From JACNKV01 sp964422145 (lineage in GTDB: Bacteria; Fidelibacterota; Marinisomatia; Marinisomatales; JACNKV01): a DNA stretch of 42,247 nucleotides. Position numbers and translations under genes: made by a program. The notes beneath the pieces are model-generated. The model saw only the letters and a program-made list of their open reading frames with translations, made no database searches and was not told the DNA's origin. Below are positions 25,017 to 33,531 of the stretch, piece by piece; within the stretch, counting starts at the first letter, position 1; each line of letters starts with the position of its first letter. The stretch is taken from positions 1-42,247 of the forward strand of contig CAYQZV010000018.1 of NCBI GenBank assembly GCA_964422145.1, given 5' to 3'.

Positions 25017-25423
25017 TCTCGATCGATTATCAAACCCACGTATATTACAAAGACATCGACCAGATGGGTATCGTTTACTATAATCGGTATTTTGAGTATT
25101 TTGAGGCTGCCCGAACGGAATTACTGCGAAATATCGGGCTGGATGTTACTGTCATCGAAGCTTCCGGATATTATCTACCGGTAGTTACCAGTCATTGTGA
25201 TTATCATATCGGGGCTGAGTTTGATAATGATCTGATTGTTCGAACGTCTATCCGCGACGTACCGAAATTGAAACTTCGAATTGATTATGAGATTTTGAAA
25301 AAGGGTACAGAATCTATATTAGTAACCGGTTATACAATTCATGTGTTTACAACCAAAGATGGAAAACCCGTTCGACTGCCCAAGCCATACAGGGAAAAAA
25401 TAACACAAGCTATTGGTCAGTAA
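25013..25423 (+). CDS. YbgC/FadM-type acyl-CoA thioesterase
   Basis: A 136-residue hotdog-fold protein of the 4HBT family. The N-terminal motif Y-x-D-I-D-Q-M-G-I-V-Y-Y-N-R-Y followed by F-E-A-A-R-T-E is the signature of YbgC/FadM enzymes, with the catalytic Asp in D-x-x-G-I-V-Y. They hydrolyse acyl-CoA or 4-hydroxybenzoyl-CoA-like thioesters. The 4-base overlap with accA suggests a role in acyl-CoA balance or phospholipid metabolism. The usual length is 130-150 residues. Its stop lies 9 bases from the end of the convergent methyltransferase gene. Confidence 0.92.
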   Translation: MISIDYQTHVYYKDIDQMGIVYYNRYFEYFEAARTELLRNIGLDVTVIEASGYYLPVVTSHCDYHIGAEFDNDLIVRTSIRDVPKLKLRIDYEILKKGTESILVTGYTIHVFTTKDGKPVRLPKPYREKITQAIGQ

Positions 25424-25432
25424 GTAACTAGA

Positions 25433-26578
25433 TCAATACAATTCAAATTTGGCTAAACTGCCGTCAAGTCCGCCGTTCATCAACGGTTTTTTCCACGCAG
25501 GGCGTAGCCCGATAAACTTCAAATATTTTCGATCTCCAAAGTAAATGTAGGCCGTGGAACCGGTACATTTTTGTTTGAGAAAATCACCTAAATTCTTGTA
25601 AAAGACTTCCATTTCTGCGTCATCACCTAATCGAATTCCGTATGGCGGATTGGTAACGATGATGCTGTCTTTGATTCCTTCGGAGGTAAAGATATCCTCT
25701 TGTTTGAAGTTGATGATCTCATCCGCCTGAATTTTGGATGCGTTGTAGATTGCATTTTTCACAATCCGGATGGAAATATCACTCCCTGAGATCAAATCAT
25801 TCGGTACGGTGGTTATTTTTGAATTCCGTTCGTTTTTCACGCTGTTCCATAGATCGCGGTCAAAATCAGGCAGCTGTTCAAATCCGAACTTATTACGCAG
25901 TATTCCAGGCGGAGTCGAAGAAGCATAAAGATAGGCTTCACAAGGGATGGTTCCTGACCCGCATAACGGATCGACAAAAGGAGTTTTACCATCCCACTCG
26001 GTAAATTTTAACAGCGCAGCTGCCAGTGTTTCGACCATAGGAGCTTTTCCACTTCGAATTCGATATCCCCGACGGTGTAATGAACCTCCGGATGTATCAA
26101 TGCTGATGGTAGCTCTATCCTTGAAAACAAAAAGATTGATCCACAGATCAGGATCCCTTGTGTCAATGGACGGCCTTACTCCGAATTTTTCCCTGAAGGA
26201 ATCTGCAATGGCATCTTTTAGTCGAAGAGCTGCGAATTTTGAGTGATGGATCTTGCTGTGGGAAACAGAAGAAAAAATTGCAAATGTGTTATTGGGAGTA
26301 AAAAGTTTATCCCAGGGGACTTTTTTCGCTGTGCTATACAGAATGTCCTCGGAGGGGCAGCGGAAGGACATAAGAGGGGCAAGAATTCTGCTGACCAATG
26401 ACGAGCAGTAATTGGCCGTATAAAGTGCATGTAGGTCTGCGGAAAAATAAATTCCGCGGTGAGTCGGACTCACATTTGTACACCCAAATTCAATCAGTTC
26501 TTTTTGAGCAATATCCATTACTTCATTCGGAACTTGTGCAAAATACCGCTGCGTTTTTTGATATTCAAATTTGAACAT
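25433..26578 (-). CDS. RlmL/YpsC-type THUMP-domain rRNA methyltransferase
   Basis: A 381-residue SAM-dependent methyltransferase. The N-terminal half (about 1-165) has the ferredoxin-like and THUMP RNA-binding arrangement, and the C-terminal half holds the SAM-binding motif D-P-L-C-G-S-G-T (from residue 203) and the N6/N2-type catalytic motif N-P-P-Y-G (residues 310-314). S-x-x-S-L-H-R-R-G-Y before the SAM domain is typical of the family. E. coli RlmL methylates 23S rRNA G2445 at N2; single-domain relatives such as B. subtilis YpsC have about this length. The position methylated here is inferred. It is convergent with the thioesterase gene and divergent from nothing: the preceding minus-strand gene is 68 bases upstream with a terminator between. 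Confidence 0.92.
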   Translation of the reverse strand: MFKFEYQKTQRYFAQVPNEVMDIAQKELIEFGCTNVSPTHRGIYFSADLHALYTANYCSSLVSRILAPLMSFRCPSEDILYSTAKKVPWDKLFTPNNTFAIFSSVSHSKIHHSKFAALRLKDAIADSFREKFGVRPSIDTRDPDLWINLFVFKDRATISIDTSGGSLHRRGYRIRSGKAPMVETLAAALLKFTEWDGKTPFVDPLCGSGTIPCEAYLYASSTPPGILRNKFGFEQLPDFDRDLWNSVKNERNSKITTVPNDLISGSDISIRIVKNAIYNASKIQADEIINFKQEDIFTSEGIKDSIIVTNPPYGIRLGDDAEMEVFYKNLGDFLKQKCTGSTAYIYFGDRKYLKFIGLRPAWKKPLMNGGLDGSLAKFELY

Positions 26579-26610
26579 AGACTTGGTTTGAATTTAAAGG
26601 GTAAAATGAA

Positions 26611-26640
26611 AAGGGATGCCGTAGTGAAACGGCATCCCTT
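26611..26640 (-). terminator. Terminator after the DUF35 gene (minus strand)
   Basis: A 12-bp perfect stem (26611-26622 with 26629-26640, AAGGGATGCCGT) with a 6-base loop. On the minus strand it is followed by a T-rich stretch and lies 6 bases after the DUF35 stop codon. It also separates this unit from the methyltransferase gene. Confidence 0.9.
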
Positions 26641-26646
26641 TAAAGA

Positions 26647-27234
26647 TCAACCGAAAGTAAATCCTTCCGGCAATTCAGATTCCGGCGTTCCTTGCGGAAC
26701 CCAAGCCAGATCCAAAATGGTGTAGGTTGGATTTTTCGTTTGAAAGATGGGAACAACTTTCATTCCCATTTCAGGTTCGCCAACGGGTAAATAACCCATT
26801 AAAATCGTACAAACGCCTTCAAACTCTACATTCACAAATCGGATGGGTTTTTTCAGTGTGTTAAATGCACCGGTACGCTCTGTGATCATAAAGGTATGCA
26901 CCGAAGCACCCTTATTGGCGAGATCCGTCATATCCACGATCGTATTCTTCGCCAGACAATCCGGGCAATGAATACGGAACGGAATAAAGATCGATTCATA
27001 AGCAGGGCAATCCGGGTTATCACACTTTGTTCCCAGCAGCTTTCCCTTACTCAGGTTTTCGAAAAATGGAGCTTCACCGCCATACATATGAATATGCGTT
27101 AAATCTCGCGGATTGGTCACGCCCATCAGTACGCCGTGCTCATTACGGATCGGATCATTCGGATACGCATTATGAAAATGACCGTCTAATTTGTACTTGT
27201 TATTTTCGACACGTACTTTTCCATGTGAACTCAT
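26647..27234 (-). CDS. DUF35 OB-fold/Zn-ribbon protein, thiolase partner
   Basis: A 195-residue protein. The longer open frame up to 27489 is a shadow of the thiolase gene; the ATG at 27234 overlaps the thiolase stop codon by 4 bases (ATGA), with an AAGGAG site just upstream. A Zn-ribbon is visible as C-x4-C (K-C-D-N-P-D-C) and C-x2-C (H-C-P-D-C), followed by an OB-fold with V-x-T-F and the end W-V-P-Q-G-T-P. DUF35 proteins act with thiolase-superfamily proteins: as the substrate-channelling subunit of archaeal thiolase/HMG-CoA synthase complexes or of steroid side-chain aldolases (ChsH2-DUF35 with Ltp2). Here the partner is the upstream Cys-less thiolase. The spacing C-x4-C is larger than the usual C-x2-C. 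Confidence 0.88.
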   Translation of the reverse strand: MSSHGKVRVENNKYKLDGHFHNAYPNDPIRNEHGVLMGVTNPRDLTHIHMYGGEAPFFENLSKGKLLGTKCDNPDCPAYESIFIPFRIHCPDCLAKNTIVDMTDLANKGASVHTFMITERTGAFNTLKKPIRFVNVEFEGVCTILMGYLPVGEPEMGMKVVPIFQTKNPTYTILDLAWVPQGTPESELPEGFTFG

Positions 27235-28658
27235 GATGAACTCCTTTCCAATTGATGATCCGGGTGAACCAGGATGGTAGAGGTAACATGTGAACCAACA
27301 CCGGCATGACTGATCGCCATTCCGCGTTTTGCATCTTTCACCTGTAAGTCTGTCCAATCGTCCGGTTTTTTCCGCCCAAAGGCTTCCCATTTCTTTGGAT
27401 TGCTGTGCATTTCTGCCCAGCGACCCCAAATATGCTGACCGACTTCGATCGCCTGCATAATTCCTGTAGCTCCAACCGCATGCATACAACCGATCAATCC
27501 GCCGGAAAGGTTTGCCGGGAGTTTTCCGGGTTTTCCGGTATACGGATTTATATGATAGCAGTCACCGCTTTCGACATAAGATCGACCTTCTCCATACGGG
27601 CGTATCCCGACATCTTCATAGGATTGGATATCGCTGATCGTAAACGCATCATGAAGTTCGACAAGATCGAGGTCTTCATTCGGATCAACCACACCCGCCA
27701 TATGATAAGCGTAATAGGCGGCCATTCTGGCGGCGAGGAATCCGGTAAAGCCCGGATAACGATCTCCGCCGGGGAAACGAATTCCGAGATCTTTGTATTG
27801 ATCTTCTGATTCATTCGGCAGAAGGGGGATGTCCATATCCCTGCGGTCAGCTACCCGAAGGGTATGACTTCCTGCAGAAACATACATCAGCAATGGATTA
27901 TCTGTGAGTTCGTAAGCGGTTTTTTCATCCGCAATGATTGCACATGATGCCCCCACACTCATTAAACAGCAATCCAGTGCACGGAGCGGATAAGCTACGA
28001 TCGGGGAATTCAAAACATCCTCAACCGAAATATCCATTGGACCTTGCGCATGCGGATTCATCCGGGCATACCCGCGGTTTTTTACGGCAATCTCTGCCAT
28101 CGTCCGTCTGAAGGATTCTTCTTCTTTTCCAAATACGTTCCAGTATTTTTGAGCCATCACGGCGTAATAGCCTGTGTAAATATGTCCTAACGGAGTTTCC
28201 CAGTCTTTATCAGCTGCGCAGGAAATATAATTGTTTCCTTCGTCTGTGGGCACCTCATCCATGCGCTCCCATCCCATGGCAAGCACACAGTCTGAATAGC
28301 CGGAAGCCACGGTTTTGAAGGCTTCCCAGAGAGTTGATCCTCCGGTTGCGCCGCCGGTTTTGATCCCGATATTGCCTAAGGGATCCAATCCAAGACGGTC
28401 GTGGATCACCGATTCACCTAAAAGTTGATCGCCGAAATGATCGGCAAAATGTCCATAATAACAGGAATGGATATACTTTTTCAGTTCGGCAGGGGTCATC
28501 CCGATAAAATCAGCCGCTTCTTGAAAGGCATCAATCACCAGCTCTTCGGTTCGTTTGTCCGGCATCGAGCGGCCGAACTTTGACATTCCGCCTGTAACCA
28601 AATAGACCGGTCGGCTCATCTCGGGAACTTTTAATTGTTGTTTACTGAACGTAATCAT
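27231..28658 (-). CDS. SCP2-type thiolase-fold protein lacking the nucleophilic Cys
   Basis: A 475-residue member of the thiolase superfamily, SCP-x/archaeal subgroup. An AAGGAAA site precedes the ATG at 28658. In active thiolases the acyl-accepting Cys lies in a C-A-S-G-G motif before an alpha helix; the aligned stretch here is T-G-G-A-T-G-G-S, with Gly103 in the Cys position. The helix after it and the V-L-A-M-G-W-E-R-M strand align well. Downstream motifs remain: E-L-H-D-A-F-T (about residue 330) and G-C-M-H-A-V-G-A-T-G with its His. Lack of the Cys is known in Ltp2-type retro-aldolases that also use a DUF35 partner, so a C-C lyase or aldolase activity on an acyl-CoA is possible. The substrate is unknown. 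Confidence 0.88.
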   Translation of the reverse strand: MITFSKQQLKVPEMSRPVYLVTGGMSKFGRSMPDKRTEELVIDAFQEAADFIGMTPAELKKYIHSCYYGHFADHFGDQLLGESVIHDRLGLDPLGNIGIKTGGATGGSTLWEAFKTVASGYSDCVLAMGWERMDEVPTDEGNNYISCAADKDWETPLGHIYTGYYAVMAQKYWNVFGKEEESFRRTMAEIAVKNRGYARMNPHAQGPMDISVEDVLNSPIVAYPLRALDCCLMSVGASCAIIADEKTAYELTDNPLLMYVSAGSHTLRVADRRDMDIPLLPNESEDQYKDLGIRFPGGDRYPGFTGFLAARMAAYYAYHMAGVVDPNEDLDLVELHDAFTISDIQSYEDVGIRPYGEGRSYVESGDCYHINPYTGKPGKLPANLSGGLIGCMHAVGATGIMQAIEVGQHIWGRWAEMHSNPKKWEAFGRKKPDDWTDLQVKDAKRGMAISHAGVGSHVTSTILVHPDHQLERSSS

Positions 28659-28945
28659 TGAGTTTCCTTGAGTTAATTAAAGGTTGAATAAATAAATGAA
28701 CTCAGGAAGTTAAGCAAATCGGAGTTGAGACTCCACTATTAAAAATAGTGTATTTTCATGCAGGCATTTATAAAATAGTATTTTTCTTTCTTATATGTAT
28801 ATCAATTTAGATTTTACTAAATACAAGTTAATTTCTGAAACATAAGATTGAAGTCTATAGAAAAGAGGATCGTGTAGCGGAGGAGGGACTTCCCGCTTCA
28901 CGTTGTTTCGCGGGATAAACTTCTCGTCCCTTTCTTAATAAAACT
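28659..28945. promoter_or_regulatory. Intergenic region upstream of the thiolase operon
   Basis: No gene. A perfect 7-bp inverted repeat with a 3-base loop (CACTATT-AAA-AATAGTG, 28734-28750) lies about 80 bases upstream of the thiolase start and may be an operator. At 28874-28890 there is a 17-bp copy of the neighbouring tRNA's 3' end (separate entry), followed by nested inverted repeats (AGGGAC/GTCCCT at 28884-28889 and 28926-28931, and TCCCGC/GCGGGA at 28891-28896 and 28910-28915). Confidence 0.4.
28874..28890 (-). repeat. Duplicated tRNA 3' end (17 bp)
   Basis: GTAGCGGAGGAGGGACT on the + strand is identical to 28979-28995, which covers the T-arm end and acceptor stem of the tRNA gene. It lies 105 bases away, downstream of the tRNA in its own direction. 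The match ends exactly at one base on either side. It may be a tRNA remnant or an old attachment-site duplication. Confidence 0.75.
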
Positions 28946-28947
28946 GA

Positions 28948-28971
28948 AAAACCCCACTGACGTGAGGTTTT
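28948..28971 (-). terminator. Terminator of the tRNA gene (minus strand)
   Basis: A 10-bp stem (28948-28957 with 28962-28971) with one C:A mismatch and a 4-base loop. On the minus strand it lies 5 bases after the CCA end of the tRNA and is followed by TTTTT-like bases. Confidence 0.7.
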
Positions 28972-28976
28972 GTATT

Positions 28977-29053
28977 TGGTAGCGGAGGAGGGACTCGAAC
29001 CCCCGACACGCGGATTATGATTCCGCTGCTCTAACCAACTGAGCTACTCCGCC
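28977..29053 (-). tRNA. tRNA-Met (CAT anticodon), CCA encoded
   Basis: Reading the minus strand gives a complete cloverleaf: acceptor GGCGGAG paired with CTCCGCT (one G-U pair), D-arm with AGCTCAGTTGGTTAGAGC, anticodon stem GCGGA/TCCGC with loop ATCATAA and anticodon CAT, T-arm GGGGG-TTCGAGT-CCCTC, discriminator A and an encoded CCA. The paired 1-72 position and the lack of three G-C pairs in the anticodon stem speak against an initiator tRNA. Elongator Met is most likely; the CAT anticodon could also be the lysidine-modified tRNA-Ile2, which sequence alone cannot exclude. Confidence 0.95.
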
Positions 29054-29236
29054 AAATTGAAATTTCTTGTAAAGAAAAAGCGACGCAAAATTACCGGGAA
29101 ATAAAGGAAAAAACCAGTAAAAATATTTGCATTTTCGGCTCGAAATGCTTGGGGTTGAATGATTGGATAAGCGTAATTTCCGCCGTTCATTTTGAACACA
29201 TTTATTTCATTACAATAAAATAGGAGTAACCTTCTT

Positions 29237-30574
29237 ATGTACAGTTCAGTAGAAGCCTTTATGGAATCGGTAAAAGCGAAGAATAAAGGCGAAAATGAAT
29301 TTCACCAGGCGGTCGAGGAAGTTATTGAATCATTATGGGATTTTTTACAAGACAATCCCCATTATCTCGATGCAAATATCCTTGAAAGAGTCGTAGAACC
29401 GGAACGTGTTATTTTATTCCGTGTTCCCTGGAGAAATGACAAGGGCGAGGTTCAAGTTAATAAAGGTTTTCGTGTTGAATTTAATTCTGCAATTGGTCCG
29501 TACAAAGGCGGGTTGCGTTTTCATCCGACCGTTAACTTGGGTATTCTAAAATTCCTTGGTTTTGAGCAAGTTTTTAAAAACAGTTTAACAACCCTGCCTA
29601 TGGGCGGCGGTAAAGGCGGATCTGATTTTGATCCCAAAGGAAAATCCGATAATGAAGTGATGAGCTTCTGTCAATCTTTTATGACCGAATTACAGCGTCA
29701 TATCGGTCCGGATACTGACGTACCAGCCGGTGATATTGGTGTAGGCGGACGTGAAATCGGTTTCATGTACGGTCAGTACAAACGTCTCCGAAATGAATTC
29801 ACCGGAACCCTGACCGGTAAAGGTTTGAATTGGGGCGGAAGTTTAATTCGTCCGGAAGCCACTGGATACGGAAACGTATACTTTGCACAAGAGATGCTGA
29901 AAACCCGCGGGGACAGTTTTGAAGGAAAAACCGTAGCGATTTCCGGTTCCGGAAACGTGGCGCAGTATTCCGTTGAAAAAGTACTCGATCTTGGCGGTAA
30001 ACCGGTTACATTATCAGACTCCGCCGGATACATTTATGATCCGGAAGGCATTGATCGTGAAAAATTAGCGTACGTGATGGATCTGAAAAACGTCAAACGC
30101 GGACGGATCAAAGAATACGCTGAAAAATACGGTGTGGAATATTTCGAAGGCAAACGTCCTTGGGAAGCCAAATGTGATGTAGCTCTTCCGTCAGCGACTC
30201 AAAACGAAGTCAATGGTGAAGAAGCTCAATTGCTTGTAGATAACGGTTGTTTCTGTGTGTCTGAAGGTGCCAATATGCCTTCTACTCCGGAAGCCATTGA
30301 AGTTTACTTATCCAATAAGATCCTCTACGGACCCGGAAAAGCTGCCAATGCTGGCGGTGTTGCGGTATCCGGCTTAGAGATGAGTCAAAACAGTATGCGT
30401 CTGAATTGGACACGTGAAGAAGTAGATGAAAAACTACAAAGCATCATGAAAAGCATTCATGAATCATGTGTTACCTATGGAACCGAAGGCGAATACATCA
30501 ACTATGTTAAAGGCGCAAACGTCGCCGGATTTATCAAAGTTGCTGATTCAATGATCGACCAGGGCGTTGTATAG
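29237..30574 (+). CDS. gdhA: NADP-type glutamate dehydrogenase
   Basis: A 445-residue hexameric-type glutamate dehydrogenase, near the 447 of E. coli GdhA. It interconverts glutamate with 2-oxoglutarate and ammonium. Diagnostic stretches include K-G-G-L-R-F-H-P-T-V-N, the catalytic-Lys region L-P-M-G-G-G-K-G-G, D-V-P-A-G-D-I-G-V-G, and the Rossmann motif S-G-S-G-N-V-A-Q-Y. These match the NADP(H)-dependent small-subunit group. A TAGGAG ribosome binding site precedes the ATG. The gene is monocistronic, with a strong terminator at 30599-30626. Confidence 0.97.
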   Translation: MYSSVEAFMESVKAKNKGENEFHQAVEEVIESLWDFLQDNPHYLDANILERVVEPERVILFRVPWRNDKGEVQVNKGFRVEFNSAIGPYKGGLRFHPTVNLGILKFLGFEQVFKNSLTTLPMGGGKGGSDFDPKGKSDNEVMSFCQSFMTELQRHIGPDTDVPAGDIGVGGREIGFMYGQYKRLRNEFTGTLTGKGLNWGGSLIRPEATGYGNVYFAQEMLKTRGDSFEGKTVAISGSGNVAQYSVEKVLDLGGKPVTLSDSAGYIYDPEGIDREKLAYVMDLKNVKRGRIKEYAEKYGVEYFEGKRPWEAKCDVALPSATQNEVNGEEAQLLVDNGCFCVSEGANMPSTPEAIEVYLSNKILYGPGKAANAGGVAVSGLEMSQNSMRLNWTREEVDEKLQSIMKSIHESCVTYGTEGEYINYVKGANVAGFIKVADSMIDQGVV

Positions 30575-30598
30575 TAATCTTTTTAGATTCTGATGATG

Positions 30599-30626
30599 AA
30601 AAAACCCTCCGTTTGGAGGGTTTTTT
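30599..30626 (+). terminator. Rho-independent terminator after gdhA
   Basis: Stem AAAAAACCCTCC / GGAGGGTTTTTT with a GTTT loop, 24 bases after the gdhA stop codon. Confidence 0.95.
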
Positions 30627-30693
30627 CGTTTGATCAGTATTGGAGATTGATCCTAATCTATTTCATCATAATTGATTAAAACGGAGTAAAATC

Positions 30694-31638
30694 ATGAGAG
30701 AATTATATCCACCAACCGAGCCATACAATTCTTTCTTCTTAGAGGTTTCTGAGGTTCATAAAATCCATGTTGAAGAATGCGGCAATCCTAAAGGAAAACC
30801 GGTTGTATTTTTGCATGGAGGACCCGGCGGCGGGATTGAACCGATTTACCGTCAGTATTTTGATTCGGAAAAATGGAGGATCATCCTCTTTGACCAGCGC
30901 GGTTGCGGAAAAAGCACACCATTTGCCGAACTTCGCGAAAACACAACATGGGATTTGGTCCATGATATTGAGATGATCCGAGAATATCTGGATATTGATC
31001 AGTGGGTCGTGTTTGGCGGGAGCTGGGGAAGCACATTGTCTCTTGCTTATGCAGAAACCCATCCGGAACGAGTTCTGGGATTGATTTTGCGCGGTATTTT
31101 TATGTTAAGACAAAAAGAGTTGCGGTGGTTCTATCAGGAAGGCGCAAGCTATATCTACCCAGATGCGTGGGAATATTACAAAAAACCGATTCCGATAGAC
31201 GAACAGGGTGATTATCTAAAAGCTTATTACAAACGGTTAACTTCCACTGATGAGACGATACGACTTGAAGCCGCACGTGCATGGAGTATATGGGAAGGGA
31301 GCACCAGTAAACTTTTTCCGGATCTCGATGCGGTGAAACGATTCGGAGCCGAAAAATTTGCTGAAGCATTTGCACGGATTGAATGTCATTATTTTGTTAA
31401 TAAAGGTTGGTTTGATCCGGAAGATCAGTTGTTACAAAACATCAACAGGATTCGCCACATTCCGGCTGCGATTGTACAGGGGAGGTATGATGTGGTTTGC
31501 CCGATCGTTTCGGCATGGGATTTACATCAGGCATGGCCGGAAGCGGATTTTCATATTATTCCGGATGCTGGACATTCTGTTACAGAACCCGGTATTCGCT
31601 CAAAATTGATTGAAATCACCGATAAGTTTACAGATTGA
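30694..31638 (+). CDS. Prolyl iminopeptidase-like alpha/beta hydrolase
   Basis: A 314-residue alpha/beta hydrolase of peptidase family S33. It shows the oxyanion-hole motif H-G-G-P-G-G (41-46), the nucleophile elbow G-G-S-W-G-S with Ser110, and the probable Asp266 (G-R-Y-D-V-V-C) and His294 (A-G-H-S) of the triad. The length and the D-Q-R-G-C-G-K-S-T segment are those of proline iminopeptidases, which release N-terminal Pro from peptides in the cytoplasm; there is no signal peptide. A GGAG site precedes the ATG. It stands alone between the gdhA terminator and a long gap. Confidence 0.92.
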   Translation: MRELYPPTEPYNSFFLEVSEVHKIHVEECGNPKGKPVVFLHGGPGGGIEPIYRQYFDSEKWRIILFDQRGCGKSTPFAELRENTTWDLVHDIEMIREYLDIDQWVVFGGSWGSTLSLAYAETHPERVLGLILRGIFMLRQKELRWFYQEGASYIYPDAWEYYKKPIPIDEQGDYLKAYYKRLTSTDETIRLEAARAWSIWEGSTSKLFPDLDAVKRFGAEKFAEAFARIECHYFVNKGWFDPEDQLLQNINRIRHIPAAIVQGRYDVVCPIVSAWDLHQAWPEADFHIIPDAGHSVTEPGIRSKLIEITDKFTD

Positions 31639-32027
31639 TTCGTTCAATACCAAATTAACGAAATTTTCGCTCAAATAAGGGATACTGAAGCTGTAATCTC
31701 CTTCAATCGTTCGTGATTGAAATTCCATCAATTATTTTTTGGGTATTTCCAAATATTTTCATTTATTCGTTGTAAACTCTTTGATAGATTTAACGGAAAA
31801 AGTTCATAAAACAATGAGAAAAACAGACATTATTATCACACGGAAAAAGTGCAAATTTGAGTCTAATTCCATTAACAGTTGTTTTTATGAAAAAATTTAG
31901 GAAGCGATTGTAAAAAAGTGCGAAAAATTAAACATGACAATATTTATACAAAATATGCATAAATATAATTATCTCTTGCATGGGAGTTTATGATGTTTTA
32001 CATTAAAGCTTACTGTAGGAGAATATT
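31639..32027. promoter_or_regulatory. Gap upstream of the TPR-HTH regulator gene
   Basis: 389 AT-rich bases without a convincing gene. A TATAAT hexamer lies at 31964-31969 without a good -35. A weaker TTGCAT/TACATT pair with 17-base spacing (31976-31981, 31999-32004) would put transcription start near the ribosome binding site AGGAGA. No terminator for the hydrolase gene is obvious. Confidence 0.35.
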
Positions 32028-33524
32028 ATGTTAAAACTACCAAAAATCTTTGAGTTTAATGAAGTCCCGGAAGTGCAGACGTCCGAGTTAATGGTAGACT
32101 CTGATCATCATTGGATTGAATTTATTGCCCATTTATCACGGGTGAAACAAGCCGTACTTCCCGACACACGAGAACAAATAGAGTTGTTACTCCAAGAAAA
32201 CCAACCCCCGCGTAAACGTGCGGTTTTATATGCCGGTTTAGCTCGATATCAAAAAGCTAAAGGAAATTTGTTAAAATCGACCAAACTGCTTGGTTATGCA
32301 TTTTCATTATTGACGGACAACAAAGAAGATGACGAAGCCCGAGCGTTTATCACCATCGAAATGTCGGTCATCTTAACCCTGACCGGAAATATTGACTATT
32401 CGACCATCCTGTTGGAAAAAGTACCGCTATTTACTCAAACGGAATATTTATTAAGAAATTCTGAATTCCGGATCATGGAAAACCGGATGAGGCAAAATGA
32501 TCCGTCTGTTTTGGAAGATCTGAAAAAATCACTGAACTACTTTAAAGATATTTCCATGCATCACATCGTCGCGTATCATTTAAAAGCCATCGGAAATGCA
32601 CATCGCAGATTCCGTGATTATGATCAGGCCATGGCTTACTACCGTCAGGGAATGGAATATGCTTCAAGTCACGGTTTGATGCATATCGTAGCCGCGGTTA
32701 TGCACGATATCGGTATGCTGGAGTTTCACAGAGGGAATATTGCAGAAGCGCACGAAAACCTGTCCAATGTCATGACATTGACGGACAATCATTATATTAA
32801 GAGTGTCGCGTTAGCCAATATCGGCTATTTGTATTATTATTCGGAAAAAACACATAAAGCCATCGGGTTCTTTCAAAAATCACTGGATATAGCGACGGAA
32901 AACGGTGTGTATCATCGGCTCCCCGGACTGTGTCACTATCTCGGGAAGTGTTATGAACAGACGCAGGACTATGAAACTGCCGAGTTTTTCCATAAAAAAG
33001 CGTATCAATCTTCAATGGAATTGATACAGTATCATTTTCCAAGTACCGGAGATATTTTGTTAGCCATCAGAGGATACTTTGATTTTACTGAATCCTATAA
33101 AGATTATAAATACCAGTCGAAACACTCAGAACAAAACGCTTTTTCTCATACGATTGATAAATCACTTAAAGAGATTCGAAAAGTGTTCCAGCACGCAGTT
33201 ATTAAAGAAACGATCTTACGTACCGGATCAAAAAGACGAGCTGCTCTTGAATTAGGTGTCGCTGAAAGATCTTTGTTCTCAATTATGGAAAGAGTTTCTG
33301 ACAGTGAACATGAAATAACACCGCAAGAGATAACACGATTCATTCGGAAAAATAAAACCCTGTCTTGGAAAGCGATCAATCAAAAATATGAACAGGGAGT
33401 GCTTACTTGTCTCTATAAAGAATACGGGTTAAATAAACGGGTTCTTGCTGAAAAATTACAAATCAGTTATCCAAGTATTCTGAATCTGACAGCCAACATT
33501 GGGAAAAAAATCGTAAAGATATAA
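32028..33524 (+). CDS. TPR protein with two Fis-like HTH domains, putative regulator
   Basis: A 498-residue cytoplasmic protein with no signal peptide. The middle (about 60-345) is helical with TPR-like units (for example A-M-A-Y-Y-R-Q-G-M-E-Y and A-I-G-F-F-Q-K-S-L-D-I-A). The C-terminal part has a Fis-type helix-turn-helix at about 389-421 (E-T-I-L-R-T-G-S-K-R-R-A-A-L-E-L-G), closely similar in pattern to the Fis C-terminus, and a second one at about 457-495 (V-L-A-E-K-L-Q-I-S-Y). It ends 7 bases before the first of the secreted-protein genes, so it is probably their co-transcribed regulator. There is no receiver or ATPase domain. TPR domain as ligand/peptide sensor is inference. Confidence 0.72.
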   Translation: MLKLPKIFEFNEVPEVQTSELMVDSDHHWIEFIAHLSRVKQAVLPDTREQIELLLQENQPPRKRAVLYAGLARYQKAKGNLLKSTKLLGYAFSLLTDNKEDDEARAFITIEMSVILTLTGNIDYSTILLEKVPLFTQTEYLLRNSEFRIMENRMRQNDPSVLEDLKKSLNYFKDISMHHIVAYHLKAIGNAHRRFRDYDQAMAYYRQGMEYASSHGLMHIVAAVMHDIGMLEFHRGNIAEAHENLSNVMTLTDNHYIKSVALANIGYLYYYSEKTHKAIGFFQKSLDIATENGVYHRLPGLCHYLGKCYEQTQDYETAEFFHKKAYQSSMELIQYHFPSTGDILLAIRGYFDFTESYKDYKYQSKHSEQNAFSHTIDKSLKEIRKVFQHAVIKETILRTGSKRRAALELGVAERSLFSIMERVSDSEHEITPQEITRFIRKNKTLSWKAINQKYEQGVLTCLYKEYGLNKRVLAEKLQISYPSILNLTANIGKKIVKI

Positions 33525-33531
33525 TCATATT

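Noticed and set aside
27235..27489. Upstream extension of the DUF35 frame on the minus strand
   Set aside because: It is a shadow of the thiolase coding sequence; the ATG at 27234 has the ATGA overlap and a ribosome binding site.
27405..27809. 134-codon + strand frame inside the thiolase gene
   Set aside because: Antisense shadow of a well-supported gene; no motif or ribosome binding site.
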